NCBI GenBank assembly: GCA_964536085.1
Contig: CAZHWR010000011.1
Coordinates: 1 to 48,487, forward strand
DNA from: CAZHWR01 sp964536085
Lineage (GTDB): Bacteria; Bacillota; Clostridia; Oscillospirales; Ruminococcaceae
Direction of reading: 5' to 3'
Length of the DNA: 48,487 nt
Positions 23,842 through 31,974 of the stretch are shown one piece after another. A program made the translations under genes and the position numbers. Within the stretch, counting starts at the first letter, position 1; the number at the start of each line of letters is the position of its first letter. The notes below the pieces were generated by a model. It did no database searches. It saw only the letters and a list, made by a program, of their open reading frames with translations, and was not told where the DNA came from.

Positions 23842-26800
23842 ATGAAAATACGGCAAATACCCAAAAAGCTTACCGCGCTTGCGCTGGCAGGTATAATAGC
23901 TTCAGGCATTATAATTCTGCCATCCGCCGGAGCAACACAGCAAACACAGGAGATTGATACAATGTGGGCTAACTTTTCAACACCGCTCGATGAATACAAA
24001 TCCCGACCGCTTTGGTTCTGGAACGACAGTCTTCAGAACATAACCAAAGAGCAAATCCGCGAAATCATGGTGAATTCAAAAGAGCAAAGCGGATATTTCG
24101 GGTTTGGAATACTGCCCAACTGGATAGACAATTATATGTCGGACAAATACCTCGAATTGTATGAATATGCACTTCAAACCGCCAAAGAACTCGGCATGAA
24201 AATGTGCTTATACGATGAAAACGGTTTCCCGAGCGGCTCCGCGGGCGGACTTCTGCCAGAGCAGTATCCGGAGGACACTTTAAAACGCCTTGATAAATCC
24301 GAAGGGACTTTCAGCGGCGGACAAACCGCCGACATTATGATTCCGCAGGGCGAATACAGCGCCTATATGGGCGCCGTTGCCATGAACATGAGCACAAATG
24401 AAATAGTTGATATTTCAGACTACGCCGTAAACAATACACGCGTGCAGTACACCCTGCCCGACGGCGACGATGAATGGAAAGTTATGGCGTTTGCCACCGT
24501 AAAGTCCGACACGGACAATCTGCGCGGCGGAGAACGGGTCGATTACCTCGACAAAACGGCAGTCGACCATCTGATTGAAATCACACATCAGGCATATTAT
24601 GACGAATTTCCCGAATACTTCGGCACGGTCATCGACAGCGCGTTTTACGACGAGCCGATGCTTTACAAGGCAGAAGGCCGCACATGGACGGGAAAATACA
24701 ACGAGCTGTTTGAAGAAAAATACGGCTACAATCCAATCACGCTGTACCCCGCGCTTTGGTACGACATCGGCGAAAACACCGAATCCGCGCGCAACACACT
24801 GATGGGCTTCAGAACGGACTTGTTCGCCGAGAATTACATAAAAAACATGAACGACTGGTGCAACGCGCACGGAATTAAGCTCACGGGGCATATGGATCAG
24901 GAGGAAAACGTCAATCCTGTTTCTTCAAACGGCGACCTGATGAAGGTATTTAAATATCAGGATATCCCGGGAGTCGATGAAATTCTGTCATATGACCGCG
25001 CCAGAAAAGCATACAAGATTGTCAGCTCATCCGCCTACAACTGGGACAAGGACCTTGTTATGACCGAAACCTACGGCGCAATGGGTGAAAACGTCGGTAT
25101 GACCACATTGTATAAAGATATTATGAATCAGTTTGCCAAAGGTATAAACTACGTTGTTCCGCACGCCATATGGCACAACAACACAAAAAATGTTGAAAAT
25201 CCGCCCGAGCTTTCCTACCGCAGCGCCAAATACGGCAAGGAGCTTTCGGCATACAACGATTTTATCAGCCGTACTTCAAGCCTTTTGCAAAGCTCAAGGC
25301 ATGTTGCCGACATCGGCGTTTACTATCCGATCGACACGCTGATGGGCGCGTTCCGATTCGATGCGGGCGACCCTTACACGGGCGGAGTCACTCCGTCGGA
25401 AGCCGATTATATGGAAGTGGGCGATTTACTGTCTGCAACCATACGCTATGACTACACATATCTTCATCCCGAGGTAATATCGGAAAACTGCACCGTAGAC
25501 GGCGACACATTCAAGCTCAACAACACCGTTAATTACGAAAATTATAAAGTTCTTATACTCCCCGGCTCCAAAACAATAAGCTGGGAAGCCCTGAAGAAAA
25601 TCAAGGAATTTTATGATAACGGAGGAAAGGTTATCGCAACAACGCAGCTTCCCTATATGTCCTCCGAAAACGGTCACAACGAGGACGTTATTAATACAAT
25701 CTGCGAGATGTTTAATATCACAGCGGAGCAGCTTGTGCCGAAATCAATCGAGTGCAGCGCGTCAAGCGTTTTTCAGGACAATCCAACCTATGGCGCGGAC
25801 AAGGCGTTCGACGGCGTCAATTCCGATTCAAGCCGCTGGAACGCGGGGGATTTGTCGGGCGGCGACCAATGGCTGTCCGCAAAATTTGACAGCAAGGCTA
25901 AAATAAACAAGGTTGTTATAAATGAATTCGGCAACGGCGCGTCCATACCTTACCGCGTTACAAAATTCAGAATCCAATACCACGATGGCTCCGGCTGGGT
26001 CGACTGCTACAGCGGAACAGAAATCGGCGAATCTATGACCTGCACCTTTGATACCGTTGAAACCGACCGAATCCGTTTGTATATAGACACAATAAAATCA
26101 GACAGTGCTTCAATCCAAGAATTGGAAATTTACGACGAAAACGGCGTAAACATCGCATGCCCGCAGCTTGACACGGTCGAAAACGAAAATTCAAACGGCG
26201 GCTCCGCCGTATTTTTGGGCACAGATTATAAAAACACCCTAAAATCAGCGCTTGACATGGCGCTCGACACATACGACGTTGAAATCGAGCTTGACAAAGT
26301 ATTGTCGGGCGGGGATTTGACATATATCCACAAGGTCAAAAACGACACGGATATTTATTACTTCGCCAATTCGTCAAACAGTGCGGTCACTCCGACAATT
26401 TCCCTCCGCGGAGAATTTTCAAAGCCAATGGCATGGGACCCGCACACAGGCGAACGCACCGAGCTTGAATTTACGGTATTAAACGGCGTTACAACGATTA
26501 AAACTCAAATACCGTCTGCACATTCCGTATTCATCATAGACGGCGAGCCTTACGAAGCGGTTACGGGGATTGCAATAAGCAACGACAGCCTCGATTTAAC
26601 CGTAGGCGAAACTGCAAGTCTCGCGGCTGCGCCGACCTCCAAATACGCGACAAATCAGGAAATAATCTGGTCAAGCTCCGACAGCGGCGTTGCTTCAATT
26701 GACGCAGGAAATATTAAAGCTGTTTCCGAAGGAACAGCGGTAATACGCGCTGAATCCGCCGAAAATTCCGAAATTTACGCTGAATGTATCGTTACCGTCA

Positions 26801-27369
26801 AGACTGCTGCTTCATTTCCAGCCGACACTACCGAGCCTCCTGCTTCACGCCCTTCAAATTCAGATACAACGCCCACGGTAACAAACGGCACACAGGTAGT
26901 AAACGGCAAGACAGTGCTGTACGTCAACGGCGCAGCAGTAACAGGCACAAAGGTCGTAACCGTATCGGGCAAGATGTACGCTGTCGTAGTCGGATATGTT
27001 AAGACAGGCAAAAAGCAGGTCGTTAAAATAGGAGGCAAATACTATATCGTAAACGCTAGCGGAGTAGTGCAGAAAGGCACAAAGAACAAGCTTATCAAGG
27101 TGGGAACAAAATCCTACGTTGTAAACAAAAACGGAGTAGTTCAGAGAAAGGCAAGCGGAAAGAAGCTTGTCAAGGTCGGAGCTAAGTCGTATATAGTCAA
27201 CAAGCTTGGAGTAGTACAAAAGGGCAGCAAGAACAAGCTTGTCAAGATAGGGAAGAAAGCCTATATTGTCAACAAATCGGGCGTAGTACAGAAGAACAAG
27301 AAGTCGATAAAGGTCGGCAAAAAGACCTACAAGACCAACAAAAAAGGCGTTGCAACACAGAAAAAGTAG
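23842..27369 (+). CDS. Secreted GH106-like glycoside hydrolase with discoidin, Ig-like and repeat modules
   Basis: A 1175-residue protein. Signal peptide residues 1-33. Residues about 45-620 resemble GH106 alpha-L-rhamnosidase-like enzymes: SRPLWFWNDSLQNIT, SGYFGFGILP, LYDENGFPSGSAGG, DSAFYDEPM and LTGHMDQEEN are conserved blocks with likely acidic catalytic residues. About 634-765 is an F5/8 type C (discoidin) carbohydrate-binding module; about 907-990 a Big_2 Ig-like domain with VTGIAISNDSLDLTVGE; then a proline/threonine linker; about 1013-1175 six lysine-rich repeats. ATG at 23842 follows GAAAGGA; the GTG at 23821 overlaps that site. Substrate likely a rhamnose-containing glycan, by family only. 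The repeat region uses AAG far more than the rest of the gene, so the module may have been acquired. Confidence 0.8.
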   Translation: MKIRQIPKKLTALALAGIIASGIIILPSAGATQQTQEIDTMWANFSTPLDEYKSRPLWFWNDSLQNITKEQIREIMVNSKEQSGYFGFGILPNWIDNYMSDKYLELYEYALQTAKELGMKMCLYDENGFPSGSAGGLLPEQYPEDTLKRLDKSEGTFSGGQTADIMIPQGEYSAYMGAVAMNMSTNEIVDISDYAVNNTRVQYTLPDGDDEWKVMAFATVKSDTDNLRGGERVDYLDKTAVDHLIEITHQAYYDEFPEYFGTVIDSAFYDEPMLYKAEGRTWTGKYNELFEEKYGYNPITLYPALWYDIGENTESARNTLMGFRTDLFAENYIKNMNDWCNAHGIKLTGHMDQEENVNPVSSNGDLMKVFKYQDIPGVDEILSYDRARKAYKIVSSSAYNWDKDLVMTETYGAMGENVGMTTLYKDIMNQFAKGINYVVPHAIWHNNTKNVENPPELSYRSAKYGKELSAYNDFISRTSSLLQSSRHVADIGVYYPIDTLMGAFRFDAGDPYTGGVTPSEADYMEVGDLLSATIRYDYTYLHPEVISENCTVDGDTFKLNNTVNYENYKVLILPGSKTISWEALKKIKEFYDNGGKVIATTQLPYMSSENGHNEDVINTICEMFNITAEQLVPKSIECSASSVFQDNPTYGADKAFDGVNSDSSRWNAGDLSGGDQWLSAKFDSKAKINKVVINEFGNGASIPYRVTKFRIQYHDGSGWVDCYSGTEIGESMTCTFDTVETDRIRLYIDTIKSDSASIQELEIYDENGVNIACPQLDTVENENSNGGSAVFLGTDYKNTLKSALDMALDTYDVEIELDKVLSGGDLTYIHKVKNDTDIYYFANSSNSAVTPTISLRGEFSKPMAWDPHTGERTELEFTVLNGVTTIKTQIPSAHSVFIIDGEPYEAVTGIAISNDSLDLTVGETASLAAAPTSKYATNQEIIWSSSDSGVASIDAGNIKAVSEGTAVIRAESAENSEIYAECIVTVKTAASFPADTTEPPASRPSNSDTTPTVTNGTQVVNGKTVLYVNGAAVTGTKVVTVSGKMYAVVVGYVKTGKKQVVKIGGKYYIVNASGVVQKGTKNKLIKVGTKSYVVNKNGVVQRKASGKKLVKVGAKSYIVNKLGVVQKGSKNKLVKIGKKAYIVNKSGVVQKNKKSIKVGKKTYKTNKKGVATQKK

Positions 27370-27380
27370 CAGCATAAAAT

Positions 27381-27419
27381 AAAAAATCGGAGTTGAGGTT
27401 TTCTCAACTCCGATTTTTT
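27381..27419. terminator. Bidirectional terminator between the glycosidase and RND permease genes
   Basis: Perfect 17-bp inverted repeat (27381-27397 / 27403-27419) with a GTTTT loop, ending in six T on each strand. It lies between two converging genes. Confidence 0.9.
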
Positions 27420-27446
27420 ATTTATATATAAGCATTTGCCCTGAAT

Positions 27447-30400
27447 TTATTTATCATATCTGTAGCTTTCGCCTGAATCCTCCATATCATCTGAATCGAC
27501 ATTTATGACCTTGATTTTCTTCTTGCCGATAAGATCATAAAGTACAGGCACGATAAACAGCGTAAGAAGCGTTGCGTAAAGCAGTCCGCCTATAACAACT
27601 ATTCCCACAGGAGCAGTTATGTCGGCTCCCTCGCCTATTCCAAGCGCCATTGTCGTCATAGCGAGAATGGTTGTAAGCGCCGTCATCAGAATCGGGCGGA
27701 TTCGCGTTCTTCCTGTCTGAACAAGAGCTTCCCGCTTGCTCATGCCCTGTTCGCGCAAACGGTTTGTATAATCCACAAATACGATTCCGTTATTGACAAC
27801 TACTCCGCAAAGGACCAAGAACCCGATAAGCGCAACGACTGAAAGCTCGCTTCCTGTTATCCAGAGTCCCAATAGTCCTCCCGTAACAGCAAGCGGAATA
27901 GTGAATATTACTATAAACGGGCTGATAAAGCTCTGGAACTGCGCAACCATTATCAAGTATATAAATACCACTGCAAGCAAAAGCATCAAATACATATCGC
28001 CAAACGCTTCGGTTATGGTTTCGTTTTCCCCGGCGATTTCGGCAGTGTAGCCGTCCGGCAACTCGTAGTCTGCGAGAATCTTTTCAACATCACGGCTGAC
28101 AAGTCCTATATTATGCTCAGCATCGACCTCCGCGGTTACCGAAAGCGTCCTCTGCGAATTTTCACGTGTTATGGAATCGGGGCTTTCGGTCTCGCTGCTT
28201 TCGGAAATATCTCCGAGAGCAACCTCTTTTGTCTCACCGGAGGAATCGGTGTAGCTTATCGTTTGCTCCATGAGGTTATCATCAGTCACTTTTTCACTTG
28301 AATCAGTTATGACGATAGGATAATCTTCGCCGTTAATAGTAACGGTAGTGGATTCAGTTTTACCGCTTAAAGCGCCTGCAATGCTCTGATACACCTGCGC
28401 CACAGTTAAATTATACTTCATCGCTGCCGCCTTATCGATGGAAATTACCGTCTGTGTATCTGAATCATCTCTGCCGTTGGAAATATTTTCAAGTCCATCC
28501 ACCGCTTTGAGCTTCAACGCCAAATCATCCGCGATATCGTAGATAGTTTGAAGCTCGTCGCCTGTGATTACTATTTCCACACCCGAATCGCCGAGCGACA
28601 TCATGCTAGAAGACGAGCCGGTAACCGAGGTCTCGCAGCCATATTCGTCGGTTATTTGGGTTATCTGCTTTTCAATCTGTTCATTTTTGCTGCTGTTTAT
28701 GCTTTCAAGCTCTATATAGCACGTCATGCTGTTGCCCGAAGACGAACCGCTGAGAGAACTCAGTGTACTCGCGGACGACTCCATGGTGCCGACTGTTTTA
28801 ACGCCGTCGATATCTTGGATTTGCTTCGCAATATCGTCGGTCGCTTCTCTCACATCGAGCTTTGTATACTCCGTCGGGAAACTGATGGATGCCTGAAGCT
28901 GGCTTTGCTCACTTTCCGGAATAAATGCGGTTCCCATCTGTGTCGCCCCGAAAACAGACAATCCGAGCAAAACAACAGCAAGAGCTATAACGGGTATTTT
29001 ATGCTTAAGTCCCGCTCTGAGAGCCCTTTCATAGACATTTATCAATCCGTCAAACCATTTGTGCTGCTTTTCCTTTTGCGCTCTGAATATTCTCGAGCCC
29101 ATAGCCGGAACCACTGTGAGCGCAACAAGCAGACTTGCCGCCAAAGAATATCCTATGGTAAGCCCCATGTCGGTGAAAATCTCACGCGTCATACCCTGTG
29201 TGAACACTATCGGAACAAAAACGCATATTGTTGTCAGCGTCGAGGCAGTTATTGCTCCCGCGACCTCCCTAGCGCCCATGACCGCCGCCCTCGCAGCGGA
29301 AACGCCCTGGTTGCGCAGCCTGTATATATTTTCGATTACAACTATCGAGTTATCAACCAGCATTCCGACTCCGAGCGCAAGACCCGACAGCGAGATTATA
29401 TTCATCGTTACGTCGGTGAAGTACATAAGAACTATCGCAAACAAAAGGCTTATCGGTATGCTGAAAGCGATTATGACCGTCGGCTTTACATCGCGCAGGA
29501 ACAGCGCCAAAACCAAGACGGCAAGAAGTCCGCCCCATATAAGGTTTTCCAAAACCGAGTTGATAACCATATGTATATACGTTCCCTGATCCATCAGCGA
29601 GGTGACGGAAAGTCCATCGTACTCGGCTTGCAGGTTTTCTATCTTTTCACCCAGCGCATCGGAAACGTCCGATGTAGATGCTGTCGACTGCTTCTGAACA
29701 GTGAATATTACCGCCGGATTAGAATTGATTTTAGAATAGCTTTCACCCGAATTATCGGTAAAAGTCACGTTTGCTATATCCTTTAATTTTATGTTTCCTA
29801 TAGAGCCTTGATCAACATACATAAGCACGGTGTTCTTTATTTCTTTAAGAGAAGTATATTCTCCGTCCACCTTGACCACATGGCTTTCAAGGCCGTCCTC
29901 ATCTATACTGCCCGCCGGCATTGAAAAATTCTGTGCCGTTAAAATCTGACTGACGGTGTCAGCAGTTATATTGCCGGACAAGTCCGCGGCTTTAAGCGCC
30001 GTATCGCGCGAGCTTTCATATTCCTCTTTTGCGCTTTCCAGCTCGGATTTTGCACTTTGCAGACTCTGCTTTGTCTCGGAAAGCTGTATCTCGCCGCTCG
30101 ACAATTCGGTGACAGCAGTTATCTTTTGCTTTTCAAGCTTTTTATAGGCATTTTGCGCTTTTTTTGAATTCTTTTCAAGCTGGGGCTGCATAGCGTCCAA
30201 AACTGCCTGCTCGGTCGCAAGATTATTGAGTTCGGAATCAATTTCCGAAATACGCGACTGCGCGTTTTGCGCAGTCTCATAGGTCTGTAAGAATTCCGAT
30301 TTGCTCATATTTATCATCTCGTCGCTGACAGAATCACCCGCAGCCGACAATACCTGCGCATATAAGGTTGTAAACTGACTGTCTGTAATATTATCTTTTA

Positions 30401-31424
30401 TATATCCCGCAGGATCCTCGAGTGCCGTTTGCATATCCTTTTGAATCTGCGCCATCTGTGCCTGCTGTTCGGCAGTGGGCGCTCCGCTAACCTCCGGCAT
30501 CTTGGCGGCAAAAACAGAACTCACTATACCCTGCGCCAGGCTTTCAAGTGCCTCCTTTGAACTGTCGAGCTGTTTCATCGCCGAAAGTTCGGTCTCAAGT
30601 GCGGATTTGTTCGCCGCCAGAATAGTGATTTGGCTTTCCAGCGCTGCGACCGCTGCTGTGGCCGCATCGACCTGCGCGCTTGCGTCTGCGAGCGCTACAG
30701 CGGCGCTGCCGGACTCGTCATCGAACGATTTCTGAGCTTCTTCAAGCTTTTTTTCACCGCTTTCAATCTCTGCAAGACCATCATCGATCTGCGATTTTGC
30801 CTCGTATAGCTCTTTGTTGACCGCTTTTAAAAGCTTGTCGTTTATCTTTTCGATTTTATCATCGTCAAGCTCAATGGAAATGCTCTTTTCAACAAGTCCC
30901 GAAGCTTCGACCGAAGCAACTCCGTCCACTTTTTCAAGCTCCGGAATTATATTTTCATTTATAAAAGACGAAAGCTCTTCTTCGCTCAGTCCTTCTTTAT
31001 CTATTCCCCCGACCATTATCGGAAGCAGATCAGGGCTTATTTTAACAAGCGTGGGAGTCCCTATGCCGTCGTCGAACTGACCGCTGACGGTATTTATCGC
31101 AGTGGAAAGCTCAATCATAGCGGTATCCATGTTAGTATCCTGCTCAAATTCGAGCATTACCATGCTTATGTTTTCACTTGAAACCGAGGTAATGTCTTTA
31201 ACGCCGTTCGTCGTTGCAAGTTCTGATTCTATCGGCTTTGACACAGATGTTTCGACCTTTTCCGGGCTTGCTCCCGGATAAGCAGTGACCGCTATGACGT
31301 ATGGCAGATTCATGTTGGGAAGCAAATCGGTGGATATTCCCGTAAACGAAACTATTCCCAAAACCAAAATCAAAACGACGCACACAAAAACTGTAAGCGG
31401 CTTTTTAACGCTGAATCTTGACAC
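27447..31424 (-). CDS. RND-family efflux permease with a coiled-coil insertion
   Basis: A 1325-residue inner-membrane transporter of the AcrB/SwrC type; Bacillus SwrC is about 1065, and the difference is an insert of about 280 residues (roughly 195-480), rich in Glu/Lys/Ala/Gln heptads, in the first extracytoplasmic loop. TM1 is at residues 10-30; TM4 holds GVGMLVDNSIVVIENI, keeping one proton-relay Asp but with Asn for the second; TM10 has VVNNGIVFVDY with Asn in place of the AcrB Lys. This is common in Gram-positive members. No adaptor or outer-membrane partner is adjacent. GTG start, AAAGGAG seven bases upstream. Substrate unknown (drug, lipid or peptide). Confidence 0.9.
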   Translation of the reverse strand: MSRFSVKKPLTVFVCVVLILVLGIVSFTGISTDLLPNMNLPYVIAVTAYPGASPEKVETSVSKPIESELATTNGVKDITSVSSENISMVMLEFEQDTNMDTAMIELSTAINTVSGQFDDGIGTPTLVKISPDLLPIMVGGIDKEGLSEEELSSFINENIIPELEKVDGVASVEASGLVEKSISIELDDDKIEKINDKLLKAVNKELYEAKSQIDDGLAEIESGEKKLEEAQKSFDDESGSAAVALADASAQVDAATAAVAALESQITILAANKSALETELSAMKQLDSSKEALESLAQGIVSSVFAAKMPEVSGAPTAEQQAQMAQIQKDMQTALEDPAGYIKDNITDSQFTTLYAQVLSAAGDSVSDEMINMSKSEFLQTYETAQNAQSRISEIDSELNNLATEQAVLDAMQPQLEKNSKKAQNAYKKLEKQKITAVTELSSGEIQLSETKQSLQSAKSELESAKEEYESSRDTALKAADLSGNITADTVSQILTAQNFSMPAGSIDEDGLESHVVKVDGEYTSLKEIKNTVLMYVDQGSIGNIKLKDIANVTFTDNSGESYSKINSNPAVIFTVQKQSTASTSDVSDALGEKIENLQAEYDGLSVTSLMDQGTYIHMVINSVLENLIWGGLLAVLVLALFLRDVKPTVIIAFSIPISLLFAIVLMYFTDVTMNIISLSGLALGVGMLVDNSIVVIENIYRLRNQGVSAARAAVMGAREVAGAITASTLTTICVFVPIVFTQGMTREIFTDMGLTIGYSLAASLLVALTVVPAMGSRIFRAQKEKQHKWFDGLINVYERALRAGLKHKIPVIALAVVLLGLSVFGATQMGTAFIPESEQSQLQASISFPTEYTKLDVREATDDIAKQIQDIDGVKTVGTMESSASTLSSLSGSSSGNSMTCYIELESINSSKNEQIEKQITQITDEYGCETSVTGSSSSMMSLGDSGVEIVITGDELQTIYDIADDLALKLKAVDGLENISNGRDDSDTQTVISIDKAAAMKYNLTVAQVYQSIAGALSGKTESTTVTINGEDYPIVITDSSEKVTDDNLMEQTISYTDSSGETKEVALGDISESSETESPDSITRENSQRTLSVTAEVDAEHNIGLVSRDVEKILADYELPDGYTAEIAGENETITEAFGDMYLMLLLAVVFIYLIMVAQFQSFISPFIVIFTIPLAVTGGLLGLWITGSELSVVALIGFLVLCGVVVNNGIVFVDYTNRLREQGMSKREALVQTGRTRIRPILMTALTTILAMTTMALGIGEGADITAPVGIVVIGGLLYATLLTLFIVPVLYDLIGKKKIKVINVDSDDMEDSGESYRYDK

Positions 31425-31566
31425 GTTTTTTCTCCTTTCAGATACGCCGAAGCAATAGTTATTATGGCATATACATCAAAATAATTATATTGCAACCAAA
31501 TACTAAAATGTTGTGCAAAATATTAATACTATGTAAACAACAATGATACCGCACTCAGACAAATAT

Positions 31567-31597
31567 AAAAAGGACTTGCTTTAACAAGTCCTTTTTT
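31567..31597 (-). terminator. Terminator of the tRNA-Met/tRNA-Glu transcript
   Basis: Inverted repeat AAAAAGGACTTG (31567-31578) / CAAGTCCTTTTT (31585-31596), just after the CCA of tRNA-Glu on the minus strand; read in that direction it ends in TTTTT. Confidence 0.85.
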
Positions 31598-31598
31598 A

Positions 31599-31673
31599 TG
31601 GTGACCCGTACGAGAGTCGAACTCGTGTTACCGCCGTGAAAGGGCGGTGTCTTAACCACTTGACCAACGGGCC
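31599..31673 (-). tRNA. tRNA-Glu(TTC)
   Basis: 75-nt cloverleaf with encoded CCA. Acceptor GGCCCGT/ACGGGTC, anticodon loop CTTTCAC with anticodon TTC, T loop TTCGACT. Three bases downstream of tRNA-Met. Confidence 0.96.
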
Positions 31674-31676
31674 GTA

Positions 31677-31753
31677 TGGTAGCGATAGTTGGAGTCGAAC
31701 CAACGACACTGCGGGTATGAACCGCATGCTCTAGCCAACTGAGCTATATCGCC
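31677..31753 (-). tRNA. tRNA-Met(CAT), elongator type
   Basis: 77-nt cloverleaf with encoded CCA. Acceptor GGCGATA/TATCGCT (last pair wobble), anticodon stem TGCGG/CCGCA, loop TTCATAC (anticodon CAT), T loop TTCGACT. The full first acceptor pair argues for an elongator and not an initiator tRNA. Confidence 0.95.
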
Positions 31754-31785
31754 ACAAATGTTCCTCCGCGCGAGAAACCTTGTCT

Positions 31786-31814
31786 ATTATATATTATAAA
31801 ATTAGCATTGTCAA
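31786..31814 (-). promoter_or_regulatory. Consensus promoter of the tRNA pair
   Basis: On the minus strand: TTGACA (31809-31814), 17 bases, TATAAT (31786-31791). A perfect SigA consensus, about 33 bases upstream of tRNA-Met. Confidence 0.9.
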
Positions 31815-31974
31815 TAGAAAATTTTTAATACGTCACAATTTACAAAATACAATAAAATACCAACTGATTTATTGCAAAATTACCAAAACAGTCCAAAAAA
31901 TATGAGAAATGGCGCCGCCATTTCTCATACTGCCGCCTAAATACCACTCGCAAAGCGCCGCCGGTATCTGAGCT

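Noticed and set aside
26860..27375. Minus-strand ORF of 171 codons with leucine/tyrosine repeats
   Set aside because: It is the antisense image of the lysine-rich repeat tail of the glycosidase and has no ribosome binding site.
28548..29786. 412-codon plus-strand ORF inside the RND gene
   Set aside because: Composition (Arg/His/Tyr/Cys-rich) is that of an antisense shadow; the opposite strand encodes a clear RND permease.
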